Part shown: one piece after another, positions 24,401-34,196 of the stretch
How positions within the stretch are numbered: position 1 is the stretch's first letter
Layout: each line of letters starts with the position of its first letter
Assembly: GCF_964340395.1 (NCBI RefSeq)
Contig: NC_135562.1
Span: 6,415,634-6,479,633, forward strand
DNA length: 64,000 bases
Direction of reading: 5' to 3'
Source of the DNA: Glandiceps talaboti
Taxonomy: Eukaryota; Hemichordata; Enteropneusta; Spengelidae
The notes under the pieces: generated by a model
Database searches by the model: none
Told to the model about the DNA's origin: nothing
Seen by the model: only the letters and a program-made list of their open reading frames with translations
Position numbers and translations under genes: made by a program

Positions 24401-27400
24401 CACCACAAGGAAACGATAAGTATGTGGACAGCTGTCTTTGTTTACCTCAATTTTTGTAGTTCATAACATGTTTTATACGACAACCAAAGTCTTAAGACTG
24501 CAATTCTGTTCATTTACCCCAATTATTGAATACATTCGTGTAACATTGGTATAACATGTTTTCACAAGAAGAGCAGCCATGACGTTGAAAAACTACAATT
24601 GCATATAAAATAGATATGAATTACTTCATTTCATATTTTTTATGAAAAGTAATGAAAATAGGGAACTTGCAAACCTGTCATCTTGAATGTTGCATCATGG
24701 GAAATATGATAATAAATATCAGCTGATTATTATTGTAAACTATATTGTTACATAGTTTGTAACCACAAGTAATAAATTTATGGTTAGCCTGACCTTTATA
24801 GGAGGTTTATTCTATCGATAGCTCCAAAGTAGGTATTACGATAACCATAAACCCATAGCATCTGAGCATGCTCAGTCTGGATTGCAAGTTCCCTATTAGC
24901 GAATACCATTCTGAAATTCTGTTGAGTGGAAACGATTATATAGAAGTGGTATACTATCTTTGCAATATCATTGAGGATGTAACAGGATATTAGAAGCACA
25001 TGCATATTAAGAATTATTTACAAACACAATTTGGCTCATATTGTGTATCCTTTGTAAATAGGTTTAGTATGTAGCCCATCCTATAAACTTCATGCTGATT
25101 AATCTGCCATGAGTAAATTAATTAAAATTTAGAGTAACATTGATAAGTATAGCAAATTTTCAATGTTTAATGAACAAAAGATAATTAAAACTTAGCTGCA
25201 CTGCTTAAGTATTTACACAAATTAATGCATTTATACAAACTTGGTGCCTTCACTTAAGCCTTTATGCAAGTATTCTGATGTCATTTCATTGAGTTGTCCT
25301 GTATCAAAATATATTACAATGCAATCTTCTATTCTTTTGGATAACACCATTTGCAAAGTTTATCCATAAAGTTAGATTTACAATAGTTTATAATATTTGC
25401 CTTAAATTTCTTAACTGTTTTCAGTTTTATATTTGTTGTTGAACCGTCCATTTTTGATACCATATGCTATGGATATTATTACTCATTTTATTGAAAAGAA
25501 ACGTTGGCTTTATCAGCAATTTTACTCATAAATCAACCTAAACTTGACCTGAACATTTTTTTAAAAGGATACTTTTTTTTGCATATATTTAAGCAGGAAA
25601 TTTACTTGTAAAAATAAGAAAAAGTGAAATTGTTTGTATCATTTCTATGATTGTCTAAAATGTCAATAGTTGAATATTTCACTAAAATATATTTTGCCTA
25701 TAAACCATCATTTTATTTCATCGTAAGTCTATGATTATTTAGAATGTCAATTTTTCAATATTTCAATATTTCACTAAAATATATTTTGCCTATATTAATA
25801 AACCCAGCCAAAATGATTTTACATGGGTCTTATTTTACTTCAAGTAAAAACAGGATAGTTTCTGTCAGAATCTACCATAATTTTGTTTGGGAACCCTAAC
25901 TGGGGAACACTTGTATGTTTACCAAAAACATGACTTCAGTTACAAAGATTTGATAAATATGTTATTCAGAATGCGAGAATCCAATCTTTTGAAATTGAAA
26001 GTATTTGTCAGTATAAGAAATTTTGAAATACAAGTAAGAATTTGTTGGCACTCTTAATACAAAAGTAGTACTTATGTAGAAAAGGTTTGAAATTTTCCAA
26101 ACAATGTGCTGAAGCAAATTAATGTCTTTTGAAGACCTAAATTTTAGCAGTACTGTTACAGTATAGAGCACTTATAGTTCAGAGTTTTAGTCTGTTTTGA
26201 CTCATTACATGCACTTGAATTTAATTATTTAAAATTTAAAATTGAGTTTAATAGCTCTCGTAGCGGCTCAATGACTACCGGTAGTACGCATGTGCGTCCT
26301 ATATACTATGCGATGTTTTTTTTTGGTGGTTTTACCCAAGGATGCATTGCAATGCAATGACTACGCATGTGCATTCTATATGTTATGTGCATTCTCCATG
26401 CGGAGGGTGCTATCTACAATATCATCGTGAGGCTTTGCATAGTTATGATATTAAAATTAAAATGGAATCAAATCAATTGAATGTAAATGTTTTGATTAAA
26501 ATTTCCAAGTTTTTAGTAACATTGAATTGAAACTTATTTTGCTTCAGAAATGACAAAAAATATGACGTAAAAAATGTGTAAAAAAAAAAAAAAAAAGTAC
26601 ATGTCAAAAGGGTATAGTATATTGATCGAGAAGATATGATAACCAAAATTGTTTCCAAAATTATATGTTTTGCTATATTCAATATACATACCTCTTCCTC
26701 AAAACCTGTTGCTTACAATGCACTGTTCTTTTCTAATGCAGGGATTTTTTAAAGTTCTTTTGTTAAAAAATGAAAGAAAATTAAACCATAGTTCATTGGG
26801 CTACAAATATGTTCAAGACAATTCTCAGAGAAATATTCTGCACAAAATGCATTCTTGAACTTCCACTTGAAAAGAAACTTATTGCACACAGTGCACTGTA
26901 CTTGCCTTGAGAAGAGGTTTTTAACTTAGAGACCCTGGAGTTAACAAGGTTTATGTTTTACTACAGAAGCTTTTAAAGAAGTTGGCACTTTTTGTGTAGC
27001 TTTATTTAGAATTTAAGAATGATTCTGAAAAAACTTAAAACTTAAAATTTCAAAATGATGTAAAAGAGTTTATGTTTCAATGAATTAGTTACGTAAACAC
27101 CTGAATCTTAGAATTATAAAACAAGAAACCTTCTTTCAAAGCAAAGTTTTATGATTCAGCTATTTTTTCTGACCAAGTAACATTTGGTTTATATATTGTT
27201 ATGCATTTATACAAGTACCTCATTTATGTCTGATGTGCCTTCTTTGCCAAAACTTTCTCTTCAGAAAGAACTTTTTTTAACCCATCGAAACTTCTGTAAA
27301 CTTATTCCGCCCACAACTTTTGTATGTGTTTATATTGTAATGTAAATGAAAAAGTAATGAAGAATCTCAATATTTCAATATTTGTATATTTGTACAGAAT

Positions 27401-30400
27401 ACTTAGATATCAAGATGTATTAAGTTATTAGAAAAATTTTCATATATGTTATTAATTTAAATAAAAAGTAAATGTCGTAATTTTATTATGTTCAGCAGTT
27501 TTCATAAAATGAGTGTGTTAGTGTTGAGTACATTATTATGTAATGTTGAGTCATAACAGAATATCAGAAAGAGTCAAGAATATACTTGTAACATTCAGGT
27601 AAAATGTTTGCATAATTTGTCACAATCATTTGTAGCATCCATATCAAGTGTAAAAGATGCTATTTCAATTGGTTTAGCCATCAGCCCAGTATGTGGTGTC
27701 TCTCAATGTTAAATATCTGTAAAAAATGTTAGCAGTGCAATACTAGGCTTATGATTAAAGCAATTGAATGAGTTTACTTTTACACTTGATATGAACATTA
27801 TAGATGAGTGTGGAAAATAGGCAAAGTGTTTTACGTCAGTGTTTAATATAAGGGTTGTTAAACGAGGCTACTAATACCACATCTCTTCTGTAGTGATGAC
27901 TTAATGATATTCATTATACAACTACTACGTCCACATCTCTTAATTTTACATACACCCACATTCATACTCAAACCAGGGCACACTGATCAGAACAGATTCA
28001 GGGGCAACATGGAATTAGTGCAGTTATGTCATTGTAAACGACAGTCTCTTTACGGCACCATCCAAGACACACTATCAAGAGGCTGAGAGGCCTGATATTT
28101 TGCAGTGTTGCAGAAGAAATATCAGCCTTGGTTTGCGAAAATGAAATTTTGTCAACCTGAAAAAGTGTCTTTCAATATGATTGACATTCAGGACTAACAT
28201 TTTGCCCATGTTGTACCTAATCTACAACACCCTCACACAACACTTTGTCTGCATAATTAGAATATGGTGTAATTCTGGTATGCTATGATTCATTGGTCTA
28301 ACACAGTGGGTATGAAAGAAAGACAATCATGAAAAATCTGTTCTTTATTAAACATTCACCTGACATATCTGTCTCACACAAAAGCCCTTCTTCAGGGACC
28401 TAAGAATGAAAAAAATACAATGGAAGAATGATAAAAATGATAAAATACTACAACTGGTGTCATACCAGTCTGTAAGGATGTCAAACTGAGAAAAAAGGTA
28501 GGTGGAAAAACTGGGTGGAAGCATAAAGTAAAGAAAAAAATGTAAAAAATGAAAAACTGTAAAAAGGAACAAATGAGTGAATTAACCTGTAAATTACCAT
28601 GAGTCATTTCTTTCTGTTTACAGTGTCGCTAAAAGTGTCAACAGTATTGAAGTTTTGAAACTGGAGTTAACTCTTAATGACAGAAAGGTAGGTATTTGTA
28701 GGATATAATGAGTAAATGGTATTTATCATTTAAAAACACAAAATTTGATACTCTATAATTCATTTTAGTAATTCATTATCAACAGAGGATTATCGGAATG
28801 ATGAAATTTCTCTTCTTTTTTTTTAACTCTTCCTTTATATTCTTCATGATGGTGGTCTCATATCCAGAAATATTTCATTGATAAAAGAACATAGCCTTCC
28901 ATTCCTTACATATATACAAGGTCCAGGCATAAAGGCGTACTCTGCATATGTATATAGGGGTCAGATTAAGATGATGCTCTTTATGCTAAGTTGACTTTGA
29001 CCATGTAACACACTCACAGAGCTCATAGAGTGCCTATGAAACTGACATTTTAGAGAGTATTACAGTTTTTTATCACCTAATGTTGGACTATGGTATTATG
29101 AATGTACAGGAAAGATATCTGTCACCATACTTTTTAGAATAGTTGCGTTTTATGGACTATATTCATGAAAATGTTTGCTTGATACACATTGGAAATGTCA
29201 AAGCATTGATTCGGGATTTAATGGAGAACTTTACTGTAATTGGAGCATTCGATACCTTGCTTGTACTGTTGTTGATTTGTGTTGTTGGTAATTTTAGGTG
29301 AAAGCTTATAAAGCTAAGGGGCAAGCACCCCCTAGGGCTCTGATTGAAAACCAAGATGTTTTAATGAAGAAATTACAAAATCTTGAAGCAGCGCTGAAGA
29401 GAGGGGGCAAACAAGCAGCAAGAGGTAAGTCAGATCACAAACCAAAGAAGGTATAAAACAACATGAAAGATCAAACAGTCGACTTTTATTTGAATGCCTT
29501 TTTCAGTCAACCAATTTTTATGTTGTGTCTGTTAACAGTTATGCAAAAATATTAGGATTTAGTGTACTGTAAACCTGGAAATTTTAGTGTAAGACTTGTT
29601 TTCACTTTTGTTGGAAAACAAAAATGCAAAAATAAGTATTGACTAAAATACCTTCTTGTACATGATCACAATGTACCTGTTTAGTAATTAGTAAAAATTA
29701 GTCTTTGAGAACAGCTGAAGACTGAAATTGCAAAATTTTCTAATATTTAGGATTACAATATTTAGTAAAGGTCTATGGTTTTAGACGTCATGTAATTTGA
29801 GTACTTCTATTTGATTTGAAACTATTCTTAGCATTTTGTAGAAGTATTAAAACACAGTTTGGATTAGGAAGGGGCACTGTTACAATGGATTCCATTGCTT
29901 CCTTCTTCTGTCTGTCCTTACACATCCTGACATGCAAGTGTGTCAAAGTTTCAACAAATACCTTTCATCTATTAGTCACAGAAATAAAGTAAAGGGGCTA
30001 TGTCTTCTATGAAGACTTGTTATAAGCACATTATATATAACGCAGTACACAATACTCAGTAAATTGCTAAAAATTTATTGTCCAGGAATTTGTTAATAAC
30101 TAAAAATTTTTAAAATTTTCTTGTGCTGAAACCTTTTCAATTTACATGATCATGACATCAGAAATGCAGAGATCATTTTCAGCCTGCCTACAGCTCAAAA
30201 GATGATCAGACTATTGAAGATGTGTGCATTTTATATTACAGTATATGTATCACAATTACAAAGTGCTGCACCACATTATCATGCAGAGGCTCAACAGTAT
30301 GTTAGACAAGGTAACAAGGTAAGTAGTGGAAATTGTACTTTAAAAAGCCTAGTAAATATGGGAGGGGAATCTTGCTCATGAAATTTGCAATTTTGTAAGT

Positions 30401-30509
30401 TTTATTCCTTCTAAAAACTAAGAAGTTAGGTAGATTTTACCTGCTTTATTGCAGCCAAAAACATACATGCATGCCCCCACACACACAGACACACAGACAC
30501 ACACAGACA

Positions 30510-30553
<44 letters not shown>

Positions 30554-31495
30554 CATGCACGCATAGGCTCATACACACATGGATATGAAAAGCATCATTT
30601 CTTTCCAAGAATTTAGATTTCCAAAGAACTCAAAAATATTTATCACCTTTGGATGATAGTCACGTTCATAATATTTTCTTAAGTGTTTATTGTCCAGGTT
30701 TTATAAGTTGAAAAAGCTTTATCTTGCTTTGTTTACAGGAGATGGCTACGTTATGTCTAACTAAGAAGAAACTAGTTGAAAATGAGGTAAGATATTGTAA
30801 TATTCCAAATAAAAAAAAATAATAAAAAATTTGACGTTTATAAAGTGTTATGCTCACCAAATCTTCACCAAGAAATTGGCAAAGCTAGATAATTATGCCA
30901 ATGAGATGTGTCAGGAAATTCATGTTATCTTGCTTTTGAAATTTGAAACCAAATTTTCATCCAGTAAGTGATTACCTGTTTCACATAAAAGGGATTGCAA
31001 GGAATTTTTAAATGATTACTGAATATGAAAATACTAGGAATCTTGCAAACCCGCCATTTTTAATATCCTGAATGTTGCATCATGGGAAATATGATGATAA
31101 ATATGAATCAGTTACTAATTTCAGAGCACTTTAGACAAGCATGTCACATTTTGTTTAACCACAAATAATCTAGTATTAGTTATACAGTGGTGGTGGTGGT
31201 GGTGGGTGGGGGGGGGGGTATTCTTTCAATTGCCACAGATTTAATATTACCATAAGATAAATGAAAATACTCCCATAGTCCTTTGCGTCTGAGTCGCATC
31301 TGAGTATGTACAATGTGAATTACAAGGTTCCCTGTTCAACCAACTATTAAAGAAGACAATTGTTCATATGTGTGTGCTAATTTTACAAAATCATGATGAG
31401 ATGAATTTTATCAATATACTACAAAATAGTATCAAGAAATTTTGATGTCTTTGGTTTTTTTCTTCCAGATGAGATCATGGCAGCAGAAATGTTGA
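8023..31495 (+). CDS. CC2D1A: CC2D1 (CC2D1A/B, Lgd family) complete gene, 26 coding exons, 933 aa
   Basis: Homologue of CC2D1A/CC2D1B (Freud-1/TAPE; Drosophila lethal(2) giant discs), which binds ESCRT-III CHMP4/Shrub through DM14 repeats in endosomal sorting; vertebrate forms are also described as repressors. Exons by GT-AG signals and phase: 8023-8073, 9443-9587, 10795-10985, 12123-12248, 12525-12723, 13160-13284, 13709-13793, 14447-14679, 15345-15417, 15771-15953, 16725-16855, 17126-17182, 17448-17573, 17952-18010, 18550-18666, 18830-18903, 19586-19644, 20290-20444, 21140-21230, 21940-22074, 22434-22477, 28624-28687, 29298-29424, 30242-30318, 30739-30786, 31469-31495. All joins keep frame and sum to 2802 nt. 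The start [17 protein letters not shown] precedes the conserved LGLLEVPD block. The length matches human CC2D1A (about 950 aa). One gene with both halves complete suggests the unduplicated invertebrate form. AATAAA at 32226 is a weak candidate poly(A) signal. Confidence 0.95.
10366..10770. repeat. Diverged copies of a dispersed GGGAACCC(A/T)GGTAAA repeat
   Basis: The phrases CCCTTAACAAAAACA, GGGAACCCTGGTAAA and AGGTAGATTYTG recur several times in this part of intron 2. The same repeat makes a tidy array at 21290-21735 and isolated copies near 13410-13490 and 25880, so it is dispersed. Confidence 0.7.
10946..11500. repeat. Minisatellite derived from the end of CC2D1 exon 3 and its 5' splice site
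   Basis: The unit is roughly 65 bp (range 51-98), with CCATCACC, AAACCACAG, GTAAAGTGTCCAT and CATCTCAC blocks. Splice-site-like starts lie near 10985, 11036, 11100, 11163, 11255, 11324, 11388 and 11488. The first is the CC2D1 exon 3 donor. The copy at 11321-11340 repeats CACAG/GTAAAGTGTCC exactly. The reading frame of exon 3 stays open through the array to 11393. Confidence 0.9.
11750..11965. mobile_element. Partial MITE, family B
   Basis: Resembles 19761-20060: shared GTTTACACCATCTTGAT, GGGTGATTATA, CAGAGGAAC, CCACTTGTGTAA and TATCTTAGT blocks. The left part is diverged or replaced. It lies in CC2D1 intron 3. Confidence 0.6.
12123..12723 (+). CDS. CC2D1A: CC2D1 exons 4-5: DM14 repeat 1
   Basis: Residues 130-238. 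The DM14 signature is clear: [35 protein letters not shown], then the closing [13 protein letters not shown]. The Pro/Ala/Gln-rich linker that follows resembles the linkers in human CC2D1A. The exon boundary splits the repeat just after RGWK. The same exon 4 to exon 5 style split is seen in repeats 2 and 4 (after IAK and TAK), so the repeats expanded with their intron. Confidence 0.92.
13160..13793 (+). CDS. CC2D1A: CC2D1 exons 6-7: DM14 repeat 2
   Basis: Residues 238-308. [20 protein letters not shown] and [13 protein letters not shown] are followed in the next exon by [20 protein letters not shown] and a run of six prolines. This matches DM14 repeat 2 of human CC2D1A (LQSRQRDYKLAALHAK...VDLSCLPPPP) in order and composition. 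Confidence 0.92.
13341..13500. repeat. Two-copy tandem repeat of about 78 bp
   Basis: TGGTAAAACTTGCATACATTTCT near 13371 recurs as AGTAAAGCTTGCATACATTTCT near 13447, with the shared GTACCAT and GGTAACC-type blocks between them. It lies in CC2D1 intron 6 and is related to the dispersed GGGAACCCTGGTAA repeat. Confidence 0.7.
14447..15417 (+). CDS. CC2D1A: CC2D1 exons 8-9: linker and DM14 repeat 3
   Basis: Residues 308-409. A Pro/Ser/Gln linker ([14 protein letters not shown]) leads to [20 protein letters not shown] and [10 protein letters not shown], then [20 protein letters not shown] and PCPPG. It corresponds to DM14 repeat 3 of CC2D1A (LLEALEQRMERYQ...RMHERIVKQYQDAI). Confidence 0.92.
15771..15953 (+). 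CDS. CC2D1A: CC2D1 exon 10: low-complexity Pro/Ala linker
   Basis: Residues 410-470. [11 protein letters not shown] is the conserved end of DM14 repeat 3 (compare PPGFPPIQG in human). The rest is Ala/Pro/Gln rich, probably a flexible spacer between DM14 repeats 3 and 4. Confidence 0.9.
16725..17182 (+). CDS. CC2D1A: CC2D1 exons 11-12: DM14 repeat 4
   Basis: Residues 471-533. [20 protein letters not shown] and [13 protein letters not shown] lead into [19 protein letters not shown], matching human repeat 4 (LQGQRQRLARAALQAKRQGD...LKGLDPMIEAALAGLPVD). Confidence 0.92.
17239..17400. repeat. 67-bp tandem repeat, about 2.4 copies
   Basis: ACCATGTACT blocks at 17244, 17311 and 17378 are 67 bp apart, with GGGAGGAGGTGTACACAG between them. 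The array sits in the small intron 12 of CC2D1. Confidence 0.9.
17448..18666 (+). CDS. CC2D1A: CC2D1 exons 13-15: conserved linker before the C2 domain
   Basis: Residues 534-634. [16 protein letters not shown] matches the human VPPPPVNKDDFVLVQ segment. It is followed by a predicted helical hairpin ([32 protein letters not shown]) and [20 protein letters not shown] with [12 protein letters not shown], equivalent to LAEDCKRSMDILKQAFVRG and PTARFEQRTF in human. Confidence 0.92.
17625..17800. mobile_element. Foldback element, family C copy 1
   Basis: Long imperfect inverted repeat. CATGACATGTGAGTGCAAGT near 17635 pairs with ACTCAAGTGTCATGTG near 17787, and GGGTATTTGCACGAGTGCTT pairs with AAGCATGAGTGCAAATACCC. 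It lies in CC2D1 intron 13. A related element is at 19241-19475. Confidence 0.75.
18165..18455. repeat. (CA)n microsatellites in CC2D1 intron 14
   Basis: Two long CA tracts (about 18258-18299 and 18350-18408) separated by ACATACATACACAGACACC and CATGGGTGTGCGCGCGC. Open frames here are artefacts. Confidence 0.95.
18830..22074 (+). CDS. CC2D1A: CC2D1 exons 16-20: C2 domain
   Basis: Residues 635-806. [15 protein letters not shown] starts the first strands, then [88 protein letters not shown] and RWLVIDG. The order and spacing match the C2 domain of CC2D1 proteins. Few of the loop aspartates that bind calcium in classical C2 domains are present, so binding is probably calcium-independent, as in the family generally (inference). 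Confidence 0.93.
19241..19475. mobile_element. Foldback element, family C copy 2
   Basis: Shares GGTACTC, GTTGCACTTATGTTGCAGTG, TTTTCTGCT, GAACACTGCAAGCACTT and AAATACCTGAGTAC with 17625-17800. Its right end (AAATACCTGAGTACACGACACTTGC) is repeated in tandem near 19430. It lies in CC2D1 intron 16. Confidence 0.65.
19755..20062. mobile_element. MITE, family B, copy in CC2D1 intron 17
   Basis: Terminal inverted repeats: AGTTTACTAAGATA near 19767 and TATCTTAGTAAACT near 20049. The body matches 53933-54245 in inverted internal orientation (TAATTATAGTCTCAGTAGGG; ACTTGTGTAATCTACCACAT). No transposase is encoded, so it is a non-autonomous DNA transposon. Confidence 0.75.
20145..20228 (+). mobile_element. 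LINE/SINE 3'-tail fragment ending in (ATT)n
   Basis: AAAGCGCTTTGAGCACGGAG, then AAAGCGCTATATAAGAAACC, then an ATT tract. This closing motif is typical of 3' ends of CR1/L2-type retroposons in many invertebrates. Only the tail is present, inside CC2D1 intron 17. Confidence 0.6.
20490..20590 (+). pseudogene. Decayed tandem copy of part of CC2D1 exon 18
   Basis: About 135 bp downstream of the exon itself, ATCGACAGAA, CAACGGTC, GGCAGACATT and GACTTGTACT-type blocks recur with many substitutions (ATCGACAGAAACAACGGTCT, AGGTAGACATTATAGATGAC, AAAGTCTTTTACAGAAG). It resembles exon 18 from codon ATC through the last codons. The copy lacks its own acceptor and donor in the equivalent places and is probably never spliced in. 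Confidence 0.8.
20672..21058. repeat. 56-bp minisatellite, about 7 copies
   Basis: The unit includes CATCCAGAGTAATATATTGT, GTGCACACAGAAAGTACC and AACTTATAACCATGTT. Copies are nearly identical in the middle of the array and diverge at the ends (CATATTACCATGTTGG near 20995). It lies in CC2D1 intron 18. Confidence 0.95.
21290..21735. repeat. About 80-bp tandem array of the GGGAACCCTGGTAAAA repeat
   Basis: About five units with GGGAACCCTGGTAAAATGAC, AGTGGAACTCAGGTAGAATT, TACCTGCTTACTGCCCT and AACAAAAACACTGCTT. Related dispersed copies occur at 10366-10770. It lies in CC2D1 intron 19. Confidence 0.9.
22066..22345. repeat. Tandem repeat (3 copies, ~92-105 bp) including the CC2D1 exon 20 donor
   Basis: GTAAGT followed by TATAATTAACCCTTGACCTTT-like sequence recurs at 22075, about 22172 and about 22273. 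Each is preceded by a short AGCACCA/AGCTCAG/CCAACTCA end resembling the exon 20 3' end. Two extra donor-like sites therefore follow the real one. The units carry TGACCTTTGACCT (perfect at 22097-22109, one mismatch at about 22196). Confidence 0.75.
22434..31495 (+). CDS. CC2D1A: CC2D1 exons 21-26: C-terminal region
   Basis: Residues 807-933. A short linker ([15 protein letters not shown]) leads to [20 protein letters not shown], then [20 protein letters not shown], a helical [36 protein letters not shown], and a Lys-rich end closing MRSWQQKC. It matches the conserved tail SVLAFDQERLERKI...RRPVPPEVAQQYQDIM...YAAQLERQLQFYTEAA. Intron 21 (22478-28623) is 6.1 kb and carries most intronic repeats. 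The last coding exon has only 8 codons. Confidence 0.9.
23077..23275. repeat. 24-bp minisatellite, about 8 copies
   Basis: Unit GACACTGCTAGCCCTGTTAG plus ACAA. Since 24 is divisible by three, frames stay open on both strands (repeated LLALLDKT or SCLTGLAV). It lies deep in CC2D1 intron 21 without splice support, so I do not call it coding. Confidence 0.95.
23446..23888. repeat. 49-bp minisatellite, about 9 copies
   Basis: Unit with CATGTTCATAGTAGCAAGGG, ATGATCCATATATTACGAAT and CTCACTATA. The first units are identical; later ones drift (CATCTATTAC, CTCTACATG). Confidence 0.95.
23889..23995. mobile_element. Imperfect palindrome (foldback) of about 100 bp
   Basis: ACATGTGTGAAGCCAATAGA, then AATAATGTTAGCCAGAAGT, is mirrored by ACTTCTGGTTAATATTATT and CCTATGGGCTTTACACATGT. 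The loop is about 20 bases. It follows the 49-bp array directly and may be a small foldback transposon. Confidence 0.75.
24290..24495. repeat. Two-copy tandem duplication, 102 bp
   Basis: CCACAAGGAAATGATAAGTA at 24301 recurs as CCACAAGGAAACGATAAGTA at 24403, with matching ACAGCTGTCTTTGTGTACCT sequence. Confidence 0.85.
24659..24895 (+). mobile_element. MITE, family A, copy 1 (237 bp)
   Basis: Terminal inverted repeats GGGAACTTGCAA and TTGCAAGTTCCC, flanked on both sides by TA, as in Tc1/mariner-type non-autonomous elements. The body includes ATGTTGCATCATGGGAAATA and ACCTTTATAGGAGGTTTATT. Other copies lie at 31034-31333 and 34720-34959. It is in CC2D1 intron 21. Confidence 0.85.
25640..25800. 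repeat. Diverged two-copy tandem repeat of about 90 bp
   Basis: ATGATTGTCTAAAATGTCAA and ATGATTATTTAGAATGTCAA each lead to TTTCACTAAAATATATTTTG and CCTATA. Confidence 0.75.
30476..30552. repeat. (CA)n microsatellite in CC2D1 intron 24
   Basis: ACACACAGACAC followed by a long CA tract. Confidence 0.95.
31034..31333 (+). mobile_element. MITE, family A, diverged copy 2
   Basis: TAGGAATCTTGCAAACCCGCC on the left and TTACAAGGTTCCCTG on the right are mutated ends of the family A inverted repeats. ATGTTGCATCATGGGAAATA is conserved inside. A (GGT)n/poly-G tract at about 31187-31218 interrupts it. It is in the last intron of CC2D1 and is older than copies 1 and 3 by divergence. Confidence 0.7.
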
Positions 31496-34100
31496 CAGTG
31501 GTAAAACAGCTGGTAATGTCTGTATTTTAAACTATTGGCATCAAACTAGTTTGGACACTTTCCTTCAAAATTCACATAAATCATATTCTGCGTTAAAGAA
31601 GTAAGCAGTTTAAGGATGAGATGCATGTTTGTTGATTTATGTTTTCTTAATTTTTCACAAGATTAATACCTTATTTGTGGCATTCTCGTGTTGACTCTGT
31701 ATTTAAAGTTGGTGGTTTTGATGAATAATTTTGACATTCTGCAGCATATCTTTGTTTTCAAACATGCTTCACTTGTTTTAAGACAAAACAAAGGTCAAGA
31801 GTCAGCAAAATGTTTTTTTTGGATAAAAATAGCCAGTGAACATGAATCTTATCCTTAATGCTGCAATTCTTACGAATACATTCACATGAGGATGTTTAGA
31901 CTGGTGACCACACTGTTTAAAATGAAGACCACACTGATCTGTACTAGGAATAATGGAGATGATACATTAATTACATTTGTATAATATGAGGATTCCAGTT
32001 ACCCATTTTAGAGCCAGTTTCAAAAGACATGTCAAGTAATTTGAGGGCAGCCAAGATTAGAAAAAATTATGGGAAAATATCCCTATGGATGTCACTTGCT
32101 TAGAAGTACACAAAACAGGTAACATAATCCAAGTAAAATGACATGCACCAGTTCCTAAAAAACTTGTATAATCCAAAATGAACAAACCCAGAAATGATAT
32201 CCCAGAACTGAAATTTTTTAGTATAAATAAATAATTATCTATTGTAGTTAGGCCAAATAAAAAAAATTGTGTGTTTCTGATACCCGACTGACCCTTGTTT
32301 AAGCCGCCAAGTTGGCGCCAACCCTAAACATTTTTTACATGCAAAAACGTAAAATCTGTTAAATAACAAAACTAAATAAAACTGTTAAATAACAAAACTG
32401 AAAATAGTAGTATTCTAAATGTCAGCATGACTGTACAATTGGTGCTGCAACAACAATTTGTTGCTGAAATGTGTCATTCAGAGAGCTGTGTACTGTATGT
32501 TATAGTGTACATGTAGGTGCTTATAAAAGAGGTTTTCAAAGTCCTCAGTAGAGCCTAGTAAATGATAATTATTCATGGTTTTTATGAATGCTTTCTCAGG
32601 TGAAAATATTAATGCCAGTAATATTGTTACTCTAGAGACGATAGAATTTCATATGTAGTTAAAATATTATATTTAAATAGATAATTACTTGGCAATATTC
32701 TCCTTTTTTAAGTCAAGGATGAACGTATGGTTACATCTGTACCAGTGAAAGGTGATAACTTGTGTTTCTTTATGGTTTATTTGCATCCTTGTTTTAACTT
32801 GTCATCGTTTATGTTTGCAGTGAATTTTTTATGTTTGCCCAATGAATTACAACATATGCATGATATCCAAATGCAAATTATGGCTGAAAGAGATGAATAT
32901 GTTCTAGAGAATGGTAACAGGAACAGGAAAGGGGTTCAAGTCAAGGGGCTTTGTTGCTACAAGTCGATAGACAATTAGTGACAATACCCATAGGCCATTA
33001 GTATTTTACACCCAAATGGAGTGAAATATTGGAGGATAATATAAATACCTCTGCAAGTATTATTTATGAAAAATCGGGAAAAATAATATTGGTTTGACTT
33101 TGTACTGCAGAACCTGTAACGTAGACGTGCTTTGTTGAGACATAGAGTGACCAGGGTATAAAACCCATATTTTTTGTGTAAATACAGTGTTATAAAAACA
33201 CTGCTGCAAATTGATTGCATGTATTGTAATCATTACAGCATAAAAAGGGAGTGTTTGCCAGACAATTTACATAACATATATAATTCATGATAAATGCCAA
33301 TCATTTGGCAAATTGATGTTGTTGTTTACGGTTCCGATATAACAGTACCGGTACATTAACATCTGAACACAACCTGATAAGACTAGAAGTTTCAACCTTG
33401 GTACCTTTAATCACTTGGTTATTTAGCTGACTGTTAACAGGAGTTCATATCAAAATTTACCTGTGTTGGTAAACCATAGTGGTTGACAAAGACTGAAGTA
33501 CTAGTATGCAGTCAAAAAATTTAATGTAATAGTTTTTAAGTTTGTGCTTGGAACAAAAGTTCAGTTCGATAGTAAACAACAACGAGACTTTCAGTTTACG
33601 CCTGATTGTAATCAATGAGAATTTCTTACACTGTCTTATTAGAGTAAAAAAAATAGCATAGAATCTGAGATGTTAGTATTTCAATTGTATTATTTTCATA
33701 GGCTGAAGCAGATGGTGTGCCTTTCAAAGGCTTTTTTGAGTGTACGCTTGATATGGCAAAGTACCTTCCTTTTATAAGTTATCTGTAATAAGTACATGTA
33801 AGTTATCTGTAGTTGTCAGTAAAAATAGTATAATTACAAAATAATCATAAGATACATGATTGACATTTGTTTATTGATTTACAGTTATTGGTACAGAATA
33901 TGCTGTTAGTAGGTGTTGTATAAATTAAATGCTGTGAGAGCAATTTGTACAAATTAGTTGGTTTTAATAATAAAAATGAAATATTCCCATTGGAAGTTAC
34001 TGTAGTAAATGAACATTTATTTACCTTCCTTGTGTACATTATTTGTGTTTTGTACATCACATTGATTCAGAAAAAAAATGACAAATACAAATGGTAACAT
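31496..34100. other. CC2D1 3' flank and gene-free sequence
   Basis: The CC2D1 3' UTR should start at 31496. Between 32250 and 32420 there is a repeat-like segment starting TTAGGCCAAATAAAAAAA, with CCGCCAAGTTGGCGCCAACC, related at its left end to the element at 62085. I found no exon with recognisable protein similarity in the remainder. Confidence 0.5.
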
Positions 34101-34125
34101 TTGGAAAAATGTCACTATAACCATA

Positions 34126-34127
<2 letters not shown>

Positions 34128-34164
<37 letters not shown>

Positions 34165-34166
34165 AG
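34128..34166. repeat. (CA)n microsatellite
   Basis: A CA tract ending CTCACACAG, which also looks like a 3' splice site for the small frame that follows. Confidence 0.9.
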
Positions 34167-34196
34167 AGAATTACTGAAACCATTAAATTTAGCCGT

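Noticed and set aside
32727-32978. An 83-codon plus-strand frame downstream of CC2D1
   Set aside because: No similarity to the CC2D1 tail, and CC2D1 already has its proper stop at 31493-31495.
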